Source: an uncultured Candidatus Woesearchaeota archaeon (lineage in GTDB: Archaea > Nanobdellota > Nanobdellia > Woesearchaeales > 21-14-0-10-32-9). From it: a stretch of DNA of 38,816 nt. Below, one piece after another: positions 1-5,943 of this stretch (its first letter is position 1; each line of letters starts with the position of its first letter). Made by a program: the position numbers and the translations under genes. The DNA is taken from the NCBI GenBank assembly GCA_903891505.1, contig CAITEO010000060.1:1-38816 (forward strand), in the 5' to 3' direction. Below the pieces are notes generated by a model that saw nothing but the letters and a program-made list of their open reading frames with translations, was not told where the DNA came from and did not search any database.

Positions 1-382
1 CAGACGCATTATCAGCCTTACCTACAGCACTAGCATTAATAGTAACACTCGCATTAACATTACCATCATTCCTAACAGAAATATTACTCTGCGTAAAACT
101 AATACAAGCAGTACCTGTCTGCTCCAAAACATCAGACGTAACATTAGTAGTAACACCATTACCACTAGAAGGAGAGCAACTACCGAAATCAACAATATTA
201 CCATCAGTAGTAGTAATAGACACCGATTGTGAAACACTCAAATTAACAGTACCTGTCGCAGAAGAAACATAACCTGTAGTCTTTATTTCGTTCATTCTGT
301 TTAGACTTAGTATTGTTCCTCCTAAAGATATTACCATAACTGCTAGCAGAAGAACCGCTAATGATTTATTTGAAAACTCCAT
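1..382 (-). CDS. Secreted/pilin-like surface protein, 3' end outside window
   Basis: About 127 codons are visible; the stop lies beyond base 1. The start ATG (382) follows a GGAGG Shine-Dalgarno sequence by 8 bases. Residues about 6-26 form one hydrophobic segment after a short charged start (MEFSNKS), like an archaeal type IV pilin-like or signal-anchor N-terminus. The rest is rich in Thr, Ser, Asn and Val and looks like a beta-rich extracellular domain. It sits just downstream of another one-TM protein on the same strand (401-700) and may share its transcript. A surface or pilin-like role is inferred from composition only; no named family is recognised. Confidence 0.75.
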   Translation of the reverse strand, partial: MEFSNKSLAVLLLAVMVISLGGTILSLNRMNEIKTTGYVSSATGTVNLSVSQSVSITTTDGNIVDFGSCSPSSGNGVTTNVTSDVLEQTGTACISFTQSNISVRNDGNVNASVTINASAVGKADNAS

Positions 383-400
383 TTTTATTTCCTCCGTTAC

Positions 401-700
401 TTAAGATCTTGGATGTATGTTCAATGCAACATATCCCTGTGCAGAACTTTCCTTTGATGCCACTGCAGTACCTGGAGACACTACTGTTAAAGTTATTTTC
501 CCCTGTGTCGTTTGACTTCCTGCGCTGCTAACTTGTGTTGCACCTATTTGCGTTGTTCGTACATTGGCTCCGCTCGTCTCTCTAAGAACTGTAAAAGTTC
601 CTAAAAGAGAAACTACTACTGCCAGAATAACCAAAATCACAAGTGTCTGCCTAGAAACATCTCTCTTCTCAGGCTTTTGCTCCTCAATTACTTGATCCAT
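401..700 (-). CDS. Small single-TM protein with extracellular Ser/Thr-rich tail
   Basis: The 99-residue product starts MDQVIEEQKPEKRD. An in-frame ATG 15 bases upstream lies inside the GGAGGGTGG Shine-Dalgarno sequence, so the start at 700 is preferred. A charged cytoplasmic N-terminus is followed by one TM helix (about residues 18-38, LVILVILAVVVSLLGTF) and a polar Ser/Thr/Gln-rich outer region with repeated beta-like strands. On the minus strand an archaeal TATA-like CTTATTTAAG sits at 747-756. It ends 18 bases before the next surface-protein gene, so the two probably form one unit. It may be a pilin-like or membrane-anchored surface protein; no family is recognised. Confidence 0.7.
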   Translation of the reverse strand: MDQVIEEQKPEKRDVSRQTLVILVILAVVVSLLGTFTVLRETSGANVRTTQIGATQVSSAGSQTTQGKITLTVVSPGTAVASKESSAQGYVALNIHPRS

Positions 701-746
701 TCTACCACCCTCCAAAATTTAGTTAGTATAATACTACTAAGTCAAA

Positions 747-756
747 CTTAAATAAG
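747..756 (-). promoter_or_regulatory. TATA box for the 401-700 gene
   Basis: CTTATTTAAG on the minus strand, about 50 bases before the start codon at 700. This predicts transcription from about 722. The rest of 757-980 is AT-rich with no convincing gene. Confidence 0.5.
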
Positions 757-985
757 TTAAACTAAACTCTTCATTCACAATATGCTATTTAAAGTTTTCT
801 ATTTTTACTCAACTCAGAAGTAGTTTAAAATAAAACTTCTTTGCTAAAGCACAATAAAAAGTGTTTCTGTTTCGCAAAATTAATTATGCGCTCAACTTAT
901 TACTTCTACGATAACAAAACAAACAATATTACTAAAAACATTGAAAACAATTTGTATTTGAACTTTCACTCCAAAGAGCATAAAC

Positions 986-994
986 ATTATAAAT
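986..994 (+). promoter_or_regulatory. TATA box of the tRNA gene
   Basis: ATTATAAAT about 30 bases before the first base of the tRNA, the expected archaeal spacing for a transcript starting at or just before 1023. Confidence 0.55.
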
Positions 995-1022
995 GGCCAA
1001 AAAACCCTTATAGATGATACAT

Positions 1023-1137
1023 GAGCCTGTAGCTTAGCCTGGTGGAGCACACGACTGATATATTGACGCAAAGACAATTGATCGAAACGTCAGTTGCTGA
1101 GATCGTGAGGTCCGGAGTTCGAATCTCCGCAGGCTCA
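1023..1137 (+). tRNA. Intron-containing tRNA, probably tRNA-Ile(GAT)
   Basis: Cloverleaf seen directly: acceptor GAGCCTG (1023-1029) pairs with CAGGCTC (1130-1136), with discriminator A1137. The D stem is 1032-1035/1045-1048, the anticodon stem CACGA (1050-1054) pairs with TCGTG (1103-1107), the variable loop is AGGTC, and the T arm is CGGAG-TTCGAAT-CTCCG. CCA is not encoded. Between the anticodon stem strands lie 48 bases instead of 7, so there is an intron. Splicing at the canonical 37/38 site removes 1061-1101 (41 bases) and leaves loop CTGATAA with anticodon GAT. The intron holds a 7-bp helix (ATTGACG with CGTCAGT), but the central helix of the expected bulge-helix-bulge is weak. A cut elsewhere could give CTGAAGA (GAA, Phe). 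RtcB and archaease, which ligate spliced tRNAs, are encoded in this window. Confidence 0.85.
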
Positions 1138-1138
1138 T
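1121..1138 (+). repeat. attL: tRNA 3' end attachment core
   Basis: 18 bases (T-loop end to one base past the discriminator) identical to 12735-12752. Sequence beyond the repeat differs at the two copies. Confidence 0.8.
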
Positions 1139-1184
1139 CCATACCTTTAAGGTACAATTCGCTTAAATTTAAGAAATAAAATAT

Positions 1185-1493
1185 TTATATTAAATTTTTA
1201 TTAACACTTATGCTTTGTAGTATACGGGTAGTTTTAGTATAATATACTTCAATAACTTTACCCTCTAAATCTGAACTTTGTTTTGATTTAGTTTCTGATA
1301 ATAGAGACTTTATTTCTTTTTTATTATTTACTGATGCAAAATAGTATCCGCCGTTACGATCAGCACAAAATAATTTAAATGTCAGAGTTTTTCCAGATTC
1401 ATCAAATTTTGGTTCTTTTATTACTCCATAATCTTTTTTCACATTATCTAATTCTTCATCTGATAAGGTTCTTAAGTAATATTTTTTGTCCAT
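1185..1493 (-). CDS. Small protein of unknown function at left end of element
   Basis: The 102-residue product begins MDKKYYLRTLSDEELDNV. An ATG 15 bases upstream lies within the GGAGG sequence that serves the chosen start. It is charged and soluble, with alternating strands and helices, no TM segment, no cysteine pair and no recognised motif. It lies downstream of the template-repeat region on the same strand, with its own TATA-like TTATATATAAAT near 1540. Its position next to the template might suggest a DGR accessory role, but it lacks the long, basic, all-helical look of Avd-type accessory proteins, so that role is not claimed. Confidence 0.65.
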   Translation of the reverse strand: MDKKYYLRTLSDEELDNVKKDYGVIKEPKFDESGKTLTFKLFCADRNGGYYFASVNNKKEIKSLLSETKSKQSSDLEGKVIEVYYTKTTRILQSISVNKNLI

Positions 1494-1819
1494 TTTATTT
1501 TCCTCCATTGATAAAATAATATAGATAGGAAAATGTATAATTTATATATAAATATTGCGGTTTTGTTGCTACTTTCAAGTAATACTTATGTTTTGTCTGT
1601 TTGTGTCGCCCACGTTCGCCACATGTTCGCGACTCTCTCGCTTGAAGTCCTGCGAAATCTTATTCGTCGAGACTCGGCTCAGTTCCAGATGTTTAACCTC
1701 TGGAGCTTTCCCTTTTCTCGGCAATTCCGCTCTAAAGATTCGTTTAGGGATTTATATATCTTGTCCCATTTGAGACGAGAAGTTGAGGTTTTTTAACATT
1801 CTGGCATCGAAAGAAAAAT

Positions 1820-2086
1820 ATCCCAGCACCTTTGTAACTTGACTATTCCGACAAACCGACCATTATTATTAAGATTATTGTTGCCATTCAGACCATTATA
1901 ATTGTTGTTGAGGAACAGCAAACGGCCCAAAGTTAGCACTTTCACCTATAGTTTGCACCACCACTTCATTGCTGTCGTGGTTGAATTTTATAGCAATTCC
2001 GCTAAGATTGCCTTAGTGAAAGGGCATGTAGTCCAGCTACTCCAAGTTCGCACAAGCTTTGCGGAAAGCTCCTGCTGTGCTGGGAT
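1820..2086. repeat. 10-bp inverted repeat enclosing the TR
   Basis: ATCCCAGCAC at 1820-1829 and its exact reverse complement GTGCTGGGAT at 2077-2086. In minus-strand RNA the two arms would pair and close a domain with the TR inside. Confidence 0.7.
1846..1928 (-). repeat. DGR template repeat (TR)
   Basis: 83 bases homologous to VR1 and VR2. Read in the target frame it encodes L-N-N-N-Y-N-G-L-N-G-N-N-N-L-N-N-N-G between GRLLF and GRFVG: eleven AAY (Asn) codons and one TAT, the design that lets adenine mutagenesis diversify codons. It differs from VR1 at 9 sites and from VR2 at 13, all at sense-strand A of the TR and none elsewhere. Two of these (sense GGAATA in TR, GGGGTA in both VRs) lie at the extreme 3' end and fit the IMH*/IMH distinction of DGRs. 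Confidence 0.95.
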
Positions 2087-2126
2087 GAAAAAGACAACAG
2101 AATAAGAAATATATAAAATTATCTCT

Positions 2127-3065
2127 TTATTTTTTGGCGACGTGCGCCTCCGGCGCTACCCCGACAAACCGACCACTATAATTAAGACTATTGAGGCCAT
2201 TCAGACCATTAAAATTGCTGTTGAGGAACAGCAAACGGCCCTGAGACACAGATGGATCAACCTCGCTAAATCTATGATGATTTCCAACTGTTTCATTATC
2301 GCTTTTCTTGGCTTTTTCAAAATAAGAATCAAGATAGTTTAAAGTTCCAGCTCTTGCAAGAACTACTGGATTCTCTATGAATTCTTGTTTTGTGAAATAT
2401 CCTGACTTAGTTGCCTTTGCATCATCAAAATTCATGACGACAGCATATCTGTCAAATGGATTACTAATTCCTTTTTTCAAATCTTCAAGATTATAAATTT
2501 GAATAGTTTCTCCTGTTGGAAGAACTCCTTGCAATAATTTGTCAAACTCGCTATCAGTGTATGTTGCCGCATTTTGCGGGGTCAAGCCAGATTTATATGC
2601 TGTGCTAATTCTCTTTGGTGTCAAAATACCTCCACCATGCACTGTTACAAGAACAGGATCGCCTGCTTTTCTTGCGAAAATTCCTTTTTTATCTATTCCG
2701 ATATTTTCTTCAGTTAATGCTGTGAACCAATATTGCCACAAATAGTTTTCCTTTTCTGCTTGAGCTTTACCCGCGATAAGATAAGGCATTGACGCCACAA
2801 TACCATTTGCATCCGCGTATTTCAATGCTTTTTGGAATGCTATAGGTACGCCTACCCAGTTGCCATTCTTATCTTGTTTATCGCTGTAGAAATATTTACC
2901 ATTGTTAACAAGGTCATCTACGCTAAAACCATTCGAATTGAATGCGACAGCAGTATTACGAGGAATAATTGGTTGATGTTGTATTGGTGCTTGTTGCTGA
3001 GTCGAGTCTTTTTCAGGATTCCACTCCAAATGTTTTATTCTATCAGCAGGAATAATTTTTACCAT
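2127..3065 (-). CDS. DGR target protein 1 (variable C-terminus)
   Basis: The 312-residue protein starts MVKIIPADRIKHLEWNPEKD and is a paralog of the 5039-5935 product along its whole length. Shared blocks include the N-terminal HLEWNP, a central TEENIGID, a V-T-V-H-G-G-G-I-L-T-P segment and the C-terminal SQGRLLFLN...GRFVGVAPEAHVAKK. Residues about 274-301 are the diversified segment (VR1). A variable segment at the C-terminus ending in a GRF-type motif is typical of C-type-lectin-fold (formylglycine-generating-enzyme-like) DGR targets; that fold is inferred. There is no signal peptide or TM segment, so it should act inside the cell, unlike phage tail or surface targets. The start overlaps the vWA gene's end by 7 bases, implying translational coupling. 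The role is probably specific recognition or effector function. Confidence 0.9.
   Translation of the reverse strand: MVKIIPADRIKHLEWNPEKDSTQQQAPIQHQPIIPRNTAVAFNSNGFSVDDLVNNGKYFYSDKQDKNGNWVGVPIAFQKALKYADANGIVASMPYLIAGKAQAEKENYLWQYWFTALTEENIGIDKKGIFARKAGDPVLVTVHGGGILTPKRISTAYKSGLTPQNAATYTDSEFDKLLQGVLPTGETIQIYNLEDLKKGISNPFDRYAVVMNFDDAKATKSGYFTKQEFIENPVVLARAGTLNYLDSYFEKAKKSDNETVGNHHRFSEVDPSVSQGRLLFLNSNFNGLNGLNSLNYSGRFVGVAPEAHVAKK
2144..2156 (-). other. Hairpin just downstream of VR1
   Basis: GCGCC-TCC-GGCGC, a 5-bp stem two bases past the VR1 3' end, inside the coding sequence. Bordetella phage BPP-1 needs a hairpin/cruciform at this place for target recognition. The TR lacks it. Confidence 0.75.
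2159..2241 (-). repeat. DGR variable repeat 1 (VR1)
   Basis: 83 bases aligned without gaps to the TR. Seven internal substitutions (sense A to G three times, A to T three times, A to C once) plus the two fixed 3'-end A-to-G differences. Encoded changes from the TR: Asn to Ser three times, Tyr to Phe, Asn to Leu and Asn to Tyr. Confidence 0.95.
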
Positions 3066-5026
3066 CTTGACAATAACACCTCTATTCCATCCTGAAGCAT
3101 TTTATTTTTATCATAAACAGGAGTATAAAATATATTAGGATCATTCTTGACTGCTGTACCCAAAGCATATTCGCCTCCGATTTCAAACATCAAAACTTTA
3201 TTGTTAGGATCTTTAGCTAATTTTTTCATTTTCTTAGCTTCTCTTTCAGTTCTTCCCTCAAGAACAAGATTTCCATCTGTAACAACAACATAACTTCTCT
3301 TAAGACCATCGTTAAAATCCTGAATGCATATATCCTCATGACCATATCCGTTCTCTGGCTTAAACAAAGTAGTAAGAGCTTTACCATTTCCTTTTAGGAA
3401 ATCCTCGACAGATATAATCTCTGAGCTCTTCTGAGAATTTGCAAAATTATGAACTCTTAAACTGCACTTCTTATTCAACACTTTTCCACCCTGATAAAGC
3501 GCATCAATGTAACCATAAATAACATTGCTAAGCATATCCCAACTCGAACCATCATTAAAACCAAAGTTATTAGTTTCCCCATACATAGAACCTGAACTAT
3601 CAAGGTAAAATTCTACGATGTCAGGAACATCCATTGTTTCATCTACAAACTTTATATCCTTAATTTCCTTCGTTCTGATTTCATATTCATTCAATCTATA
3701 CTGATGATTTTCTAAAGGAATAAGTACAGGCAAACCAGTTTTTTGTTGGAATCTTGCTACATGTCTAAGATTGATTTTTGATAAATTATCTTCTGTTATA
3801 ACTTCACTTTTTTTCAAATGCCAATATTCTTTATTATCAACAACAACAGATTCGCCAGTTTTGCTTCCGCCAATAATCTTTATGTTTGGATGATTTCTTT
3901 TGTAAAATTCATGAATGGAAAAAACATCAAGTGTATTGTATTCTTCATTTGACTTTGTCCCACTAGAAATACTGCCTGGTTTTCCCATACCCATCTGTGC
4001 CAAGTTCTTATCAGTAGAAAGACTATTTATGAATGCAGATTGTTCGCTTGGGGTCATGTCGTCCAATAAATCCTGTAGAATATTCTGAGGTGAAGTTCCG
4101 CTTCCATCTCCTTGTTGATCAGGTCTTCCCTGAGGCATGTCCTTTTGAACATACGGCCCTAGAACACTCATCAATCTCTCAATGCCCTTGTATCGTCCAT
4201 CGCTCGAGAAAACCTTTCTTATTTCAGATGAATACTCTTGCAACGTATCTAATTCTTTTAATGCACCAGACTTTTTTCCTTTCTTAACTATTTTTGTTGC
4301 TTTTCCAAGCAAAGACAAATCTTCTTTAGGTAAGGGCGTTGTTTTCTGGACAAGCGAACCTAGCGCTTTCTCAGCAACGTTTGCACCATCTTTGCCTGCT
4401 TTCTCCTGAAAAAATGAATAAGTACTTTGAGGACCATAAAGAACGCCATACAAGAATCTTGTTATTGTGTAAAAATTAGTTTTATCGTCAGAGTCCTGTA
4501 ATTCTAGCAAATCCCAAACCGGAATTATATCCTCTTGCACATATTTTCCTTTTTTATTATCTAAATAAAAGCGATTATCTAAAATGAAATCTTTAACTCC
4601 ATTCTGTGATGCATGAACCTTAACTAATTGATCAAGAGGAGTGAGCGCTGGCTCTGCACGTAGCACTCCTTTTCTTATTGCCTGATGGATAAGCTTATTA
4701 TCACTATGATCTCCGTCCACGCTAAAAGGTGCTTCTAGAGGATGATATAATTCATGATTAAGTAAATATTTTAATGTTGCTCTAGCCAAATCATCAGGAG
4801 AGCCCTTCCAATATTTAGTTACAACAGTCTCAAATTTTTTCTTTAAAGAATCATCGTTATTAATTAATGAAAATATTTTGTTTAAATCAGTATAGAACTC
4901 CCAGTCACGATTATTGAGTTTACCTGTTTTTACAACAGGCGTGTCGCTATGTAAAGGAAAGTCTCTACGAACATCTTCTCTCCACTCGTGTTCTGCTTCA
5001 TCCAATAAAACGTGCATGCTTTTCAT
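3059..5026 (-). CDS. vWA-domain protein with N-terminal HExxH (zincin-like) domain
   Basis: 655 residues. Near the C-terminus (about 470-655) is a von Willebrand factor A domain with the metal-ion-dependent adhesion motif DSSGSM (Asp476) and a later V-V-T-D-G strand. The N-terminal part has NHELYH (HExxH at 91-95), then an N-x-x-x-D-like segment (DFILDNRFYLDN), the layout of the metallopeptidase-plus-vWA proteins that partner MoxR ATPases. The middle has a low-complexity G/Q/P-rich linker around 300-345. A protease activity is inferred from the motif alone. It lies between the two diversified genes, 12 bases after target 2 and overlapping target 1, with AAGGTG before its ATG. The product probably forms a chaperone/protease-type complex with MoxR and the variable proteins. 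Confidence 0.9.
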   Translation of the reverse strand: MKSMHVLLDEAEHEWREDVRRDFPLHSDTPVVKTGKLNNRDWEFYTDLNKIFSLINNDDSLKKKFETVVTKYWKGSPDDLARATLKYLLNHELYHPLEAPFSVDGDHSDNKLIHQAIRKGVLRAEPALTPLDQLVKVHASQNGVKDFILDNRFYLDNKKGKYVQEDIIPVWDLLELQDSDDKTNFYTITRFLYGVLYGPQSTYSFFQEKAGKDGANVAEKALGSLVQKTTPLPKEDLSLLGKATKIVKKGKKSGALKELDTLQEYSSEIRKVFSSDGRYKGIERLMSVLGPYVQKDMPQGRPDQQGDGSGTSPQNILQDLLDDMTPSEQSAFINSLSTDKNLAQMGMGKPGSISSGTKSNEEYNTLDVFSIHEFYKRNHPNIKIIGGSKTGESVVVDNKEYWHLKKSEVITEDNLSKINLRHVARFQQKTGLPVLIPLENHQYRLNEYEIRTKEIKDIKFVDETMDVPDIVEFYLDSSGSMYGETNNFGFNDGSSWDMLSNVIYGYIDALYQGGKVLNKKCSLRVHNFANSQKSSEIISVEDFLKGNGKALTTLFKPENGYGHEDICIQDFNDGLKRSYVVVTDGNLVLEGRTEREAKKMKKLAKDPNNKVLMFEIGGEYALGTAVKNDPNIFYTPVYDKNKMLQDGIEVLLSRW

Positions 5027-5038
5027 AAATACACCTTA

Positions 5039-5935
5039 TTATTTTTTGGCGACGTGCGCCTCCGGCGCTACCCCGACAAACCGACCATCACTACTAAGAT
5101 TACCGCTGCCATCCAGACCACTACAATTGCCGTTGAGGAACAGCAAACGGCCCTGAGACACAGATGCATCTCTGCCACTAAAAGGATGCCAATTGCCGAG
5201 CGTAGAATCATCAGATTTCTTTGCTAAATCAAAATACGAAGCAAGATTCTCAAGTCCTCCTGCTCTCGCAATAACCAAATCATTATTCAAAAACTCATCC
5301 CGTGTATGATAACCTGACTTCAAAGATTGCATCTTAGTATAATCATTAACAACACCATATCGTCTAGGAAGATTGCTTATTCCTTTCTTGAAATCATCAA
5401 TAAAATATAGCGGAATCTCCTCACCATAGACACTTCCCTTAAGCAAATCTGAAAACTCAAGAGGAACATACTTAGCGCTTCCATTAACGAGGCCTTCTTC
5501 ATACGCCATCCTAATTCTCTGAGGAGTAAGTAAACCTCGCCCGTGCAAAGTTATCAGAACAGCGCCTCCTGGCTTCACATATTTTCCATTAGTATCGATA
5601 CCGATATTTTCCTCTGTCTGGACAGAATACCATTTTTGCCAGAAATCATGAGTTTTATCAGCTTTTATTTTGGTAGCAATAAGTTCAGGCATTGTCGCAA
5701 CAATGCCATCTGTACCTGCATAATCGAGTGCCTGTTGTAACGCATCAGGTAATTTAGCGTCATAAAATATTTGTCCAGTCAAAATAGCCTCAACATCTGC
5801 AGGAAAAATAACATTCGAAGTAGGACTAAAAGATACTGCACTCTGCGTTGCACTTGAAGTACTAGGGAGAACAGACCCTCTATCTGGATTCCACTCAAGG
5901 TGTCTTATTTTATCAGGAGGAATAATTTTTACCAA
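5039..5935 (-). CDS. DGR target protein 2 (variable C-terminus)
   Basis: About 298 residues, paralog of target 1 (2127-3065). The start is placed at TTG 5935 because the next codons (VKIIPPDKIRHLEWNP) match those after the ATG of target 1, and GAGGTG stands 9 bases upstream. A GTG at 5947 is the alternative but lies inside that ribosome site. Conserved features: N-terminal HLEWNP, TEENIGID, a T-L-H-G-R-G-L-L-T-P block and the C-terminal SQGRLLFLN...GRFVGVAPEAHVAKK, with VR2 inside. No signal peptide or TM helix. It follows the MoxR gene almost without spacing and precedes the vWA gene by 12 bases. Two paralogs diversified from one template suggest duplication of a recognition subunit. Confidence 0.9.
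   Translation of the reverse strand: MVKIIPPDKIRHLEWNPDRGSVLPSTSSATQSAVSFSPTSNVIFPADVEAILTGQIFYDAKLPDALQQALDYAGTDGIVATMPELIATKIKADKTHDFWQKWYSVQTEENIGIDTNGKYVKPGGAVLITLHGRGLLTPQRIRMAYEEGLVNGSAKYVPLEFSDLLKGSVYGEEIPLYFIDDFKKGISNLPRRYGVVNDYTKMQSLKSGYHTRDEFLNNDLVIARAGGLENLASYFDLAKKSDDSTLGNWHPFSGRDASVSQGRLLFLNGNCSGLDGSGNLSSDGRFVGVAPEAHVAKK
5056..5068 (-). other. Hairpin just downstream of VR2
   Basis: Same GCGCC-TCC-GGCGC hairpin as after VR1, again two bases past the variable repeat and within the coding sequence. Confidence 0.75.
5071..5153 (-). repeat. DGR variable repeat 2 (VR2)
   Basis: 83 bases aligned without gaps to the TR. Eleven internal substitutions plus the two fixed 3'-end differences, all of them sense-strand A to G. 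The encoded segment reads N-G-N-C-S-G-L-D-G-S-G-N-L-S-S-D-G where the TR has Asn-rich codons. Confidence 0.95.
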
Positions 5936-5943
5936 TTTATCCT

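Larger units (their letters stand above)
1590..2090 (-). ncRNA. Candidate DGR template RNA (limits approximate)
   Basis: Minus-strand region without a convincing gene that contains the template repeat (1846-1928). Upstream is a TATA-like TTTTATATAT (about 2109-2118), which would start a transcript near 2085. ATCCCAGCAC (2086-2077) and GTGCTGGGAT (1829-1820) are perfect complements and would form a 10-bp stem closing a 267-base domain around the template. Other hairpins: AGCTTT-CCGC-AAAGCT (2054-2069) before the template, and a 9-bp stem (1681-1689 with 1699-1707, one G-T pair) after it. The 1600-1750 part is more GC-rich than its surroundings. DGR template RNAs are known to need flanking structured sequence. 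Confidence 0.65.

Noticed and set aside
892..1077. Open frame antisense to the tRNA gene
   Set aside because: It covers the tRNA and its intron, lacks a ribosome site and reads as hydrophobic noise.
1533..2105. Several plus-strand frames opposite the template region
   Set aside because: Overlap the template RNA candidate, no ribosome site, odd composition and no family match.
4033..4409. Plus-strand frames inside the vWA gene
   Set aside because: Shadows of a well-supported 655-residue gene.
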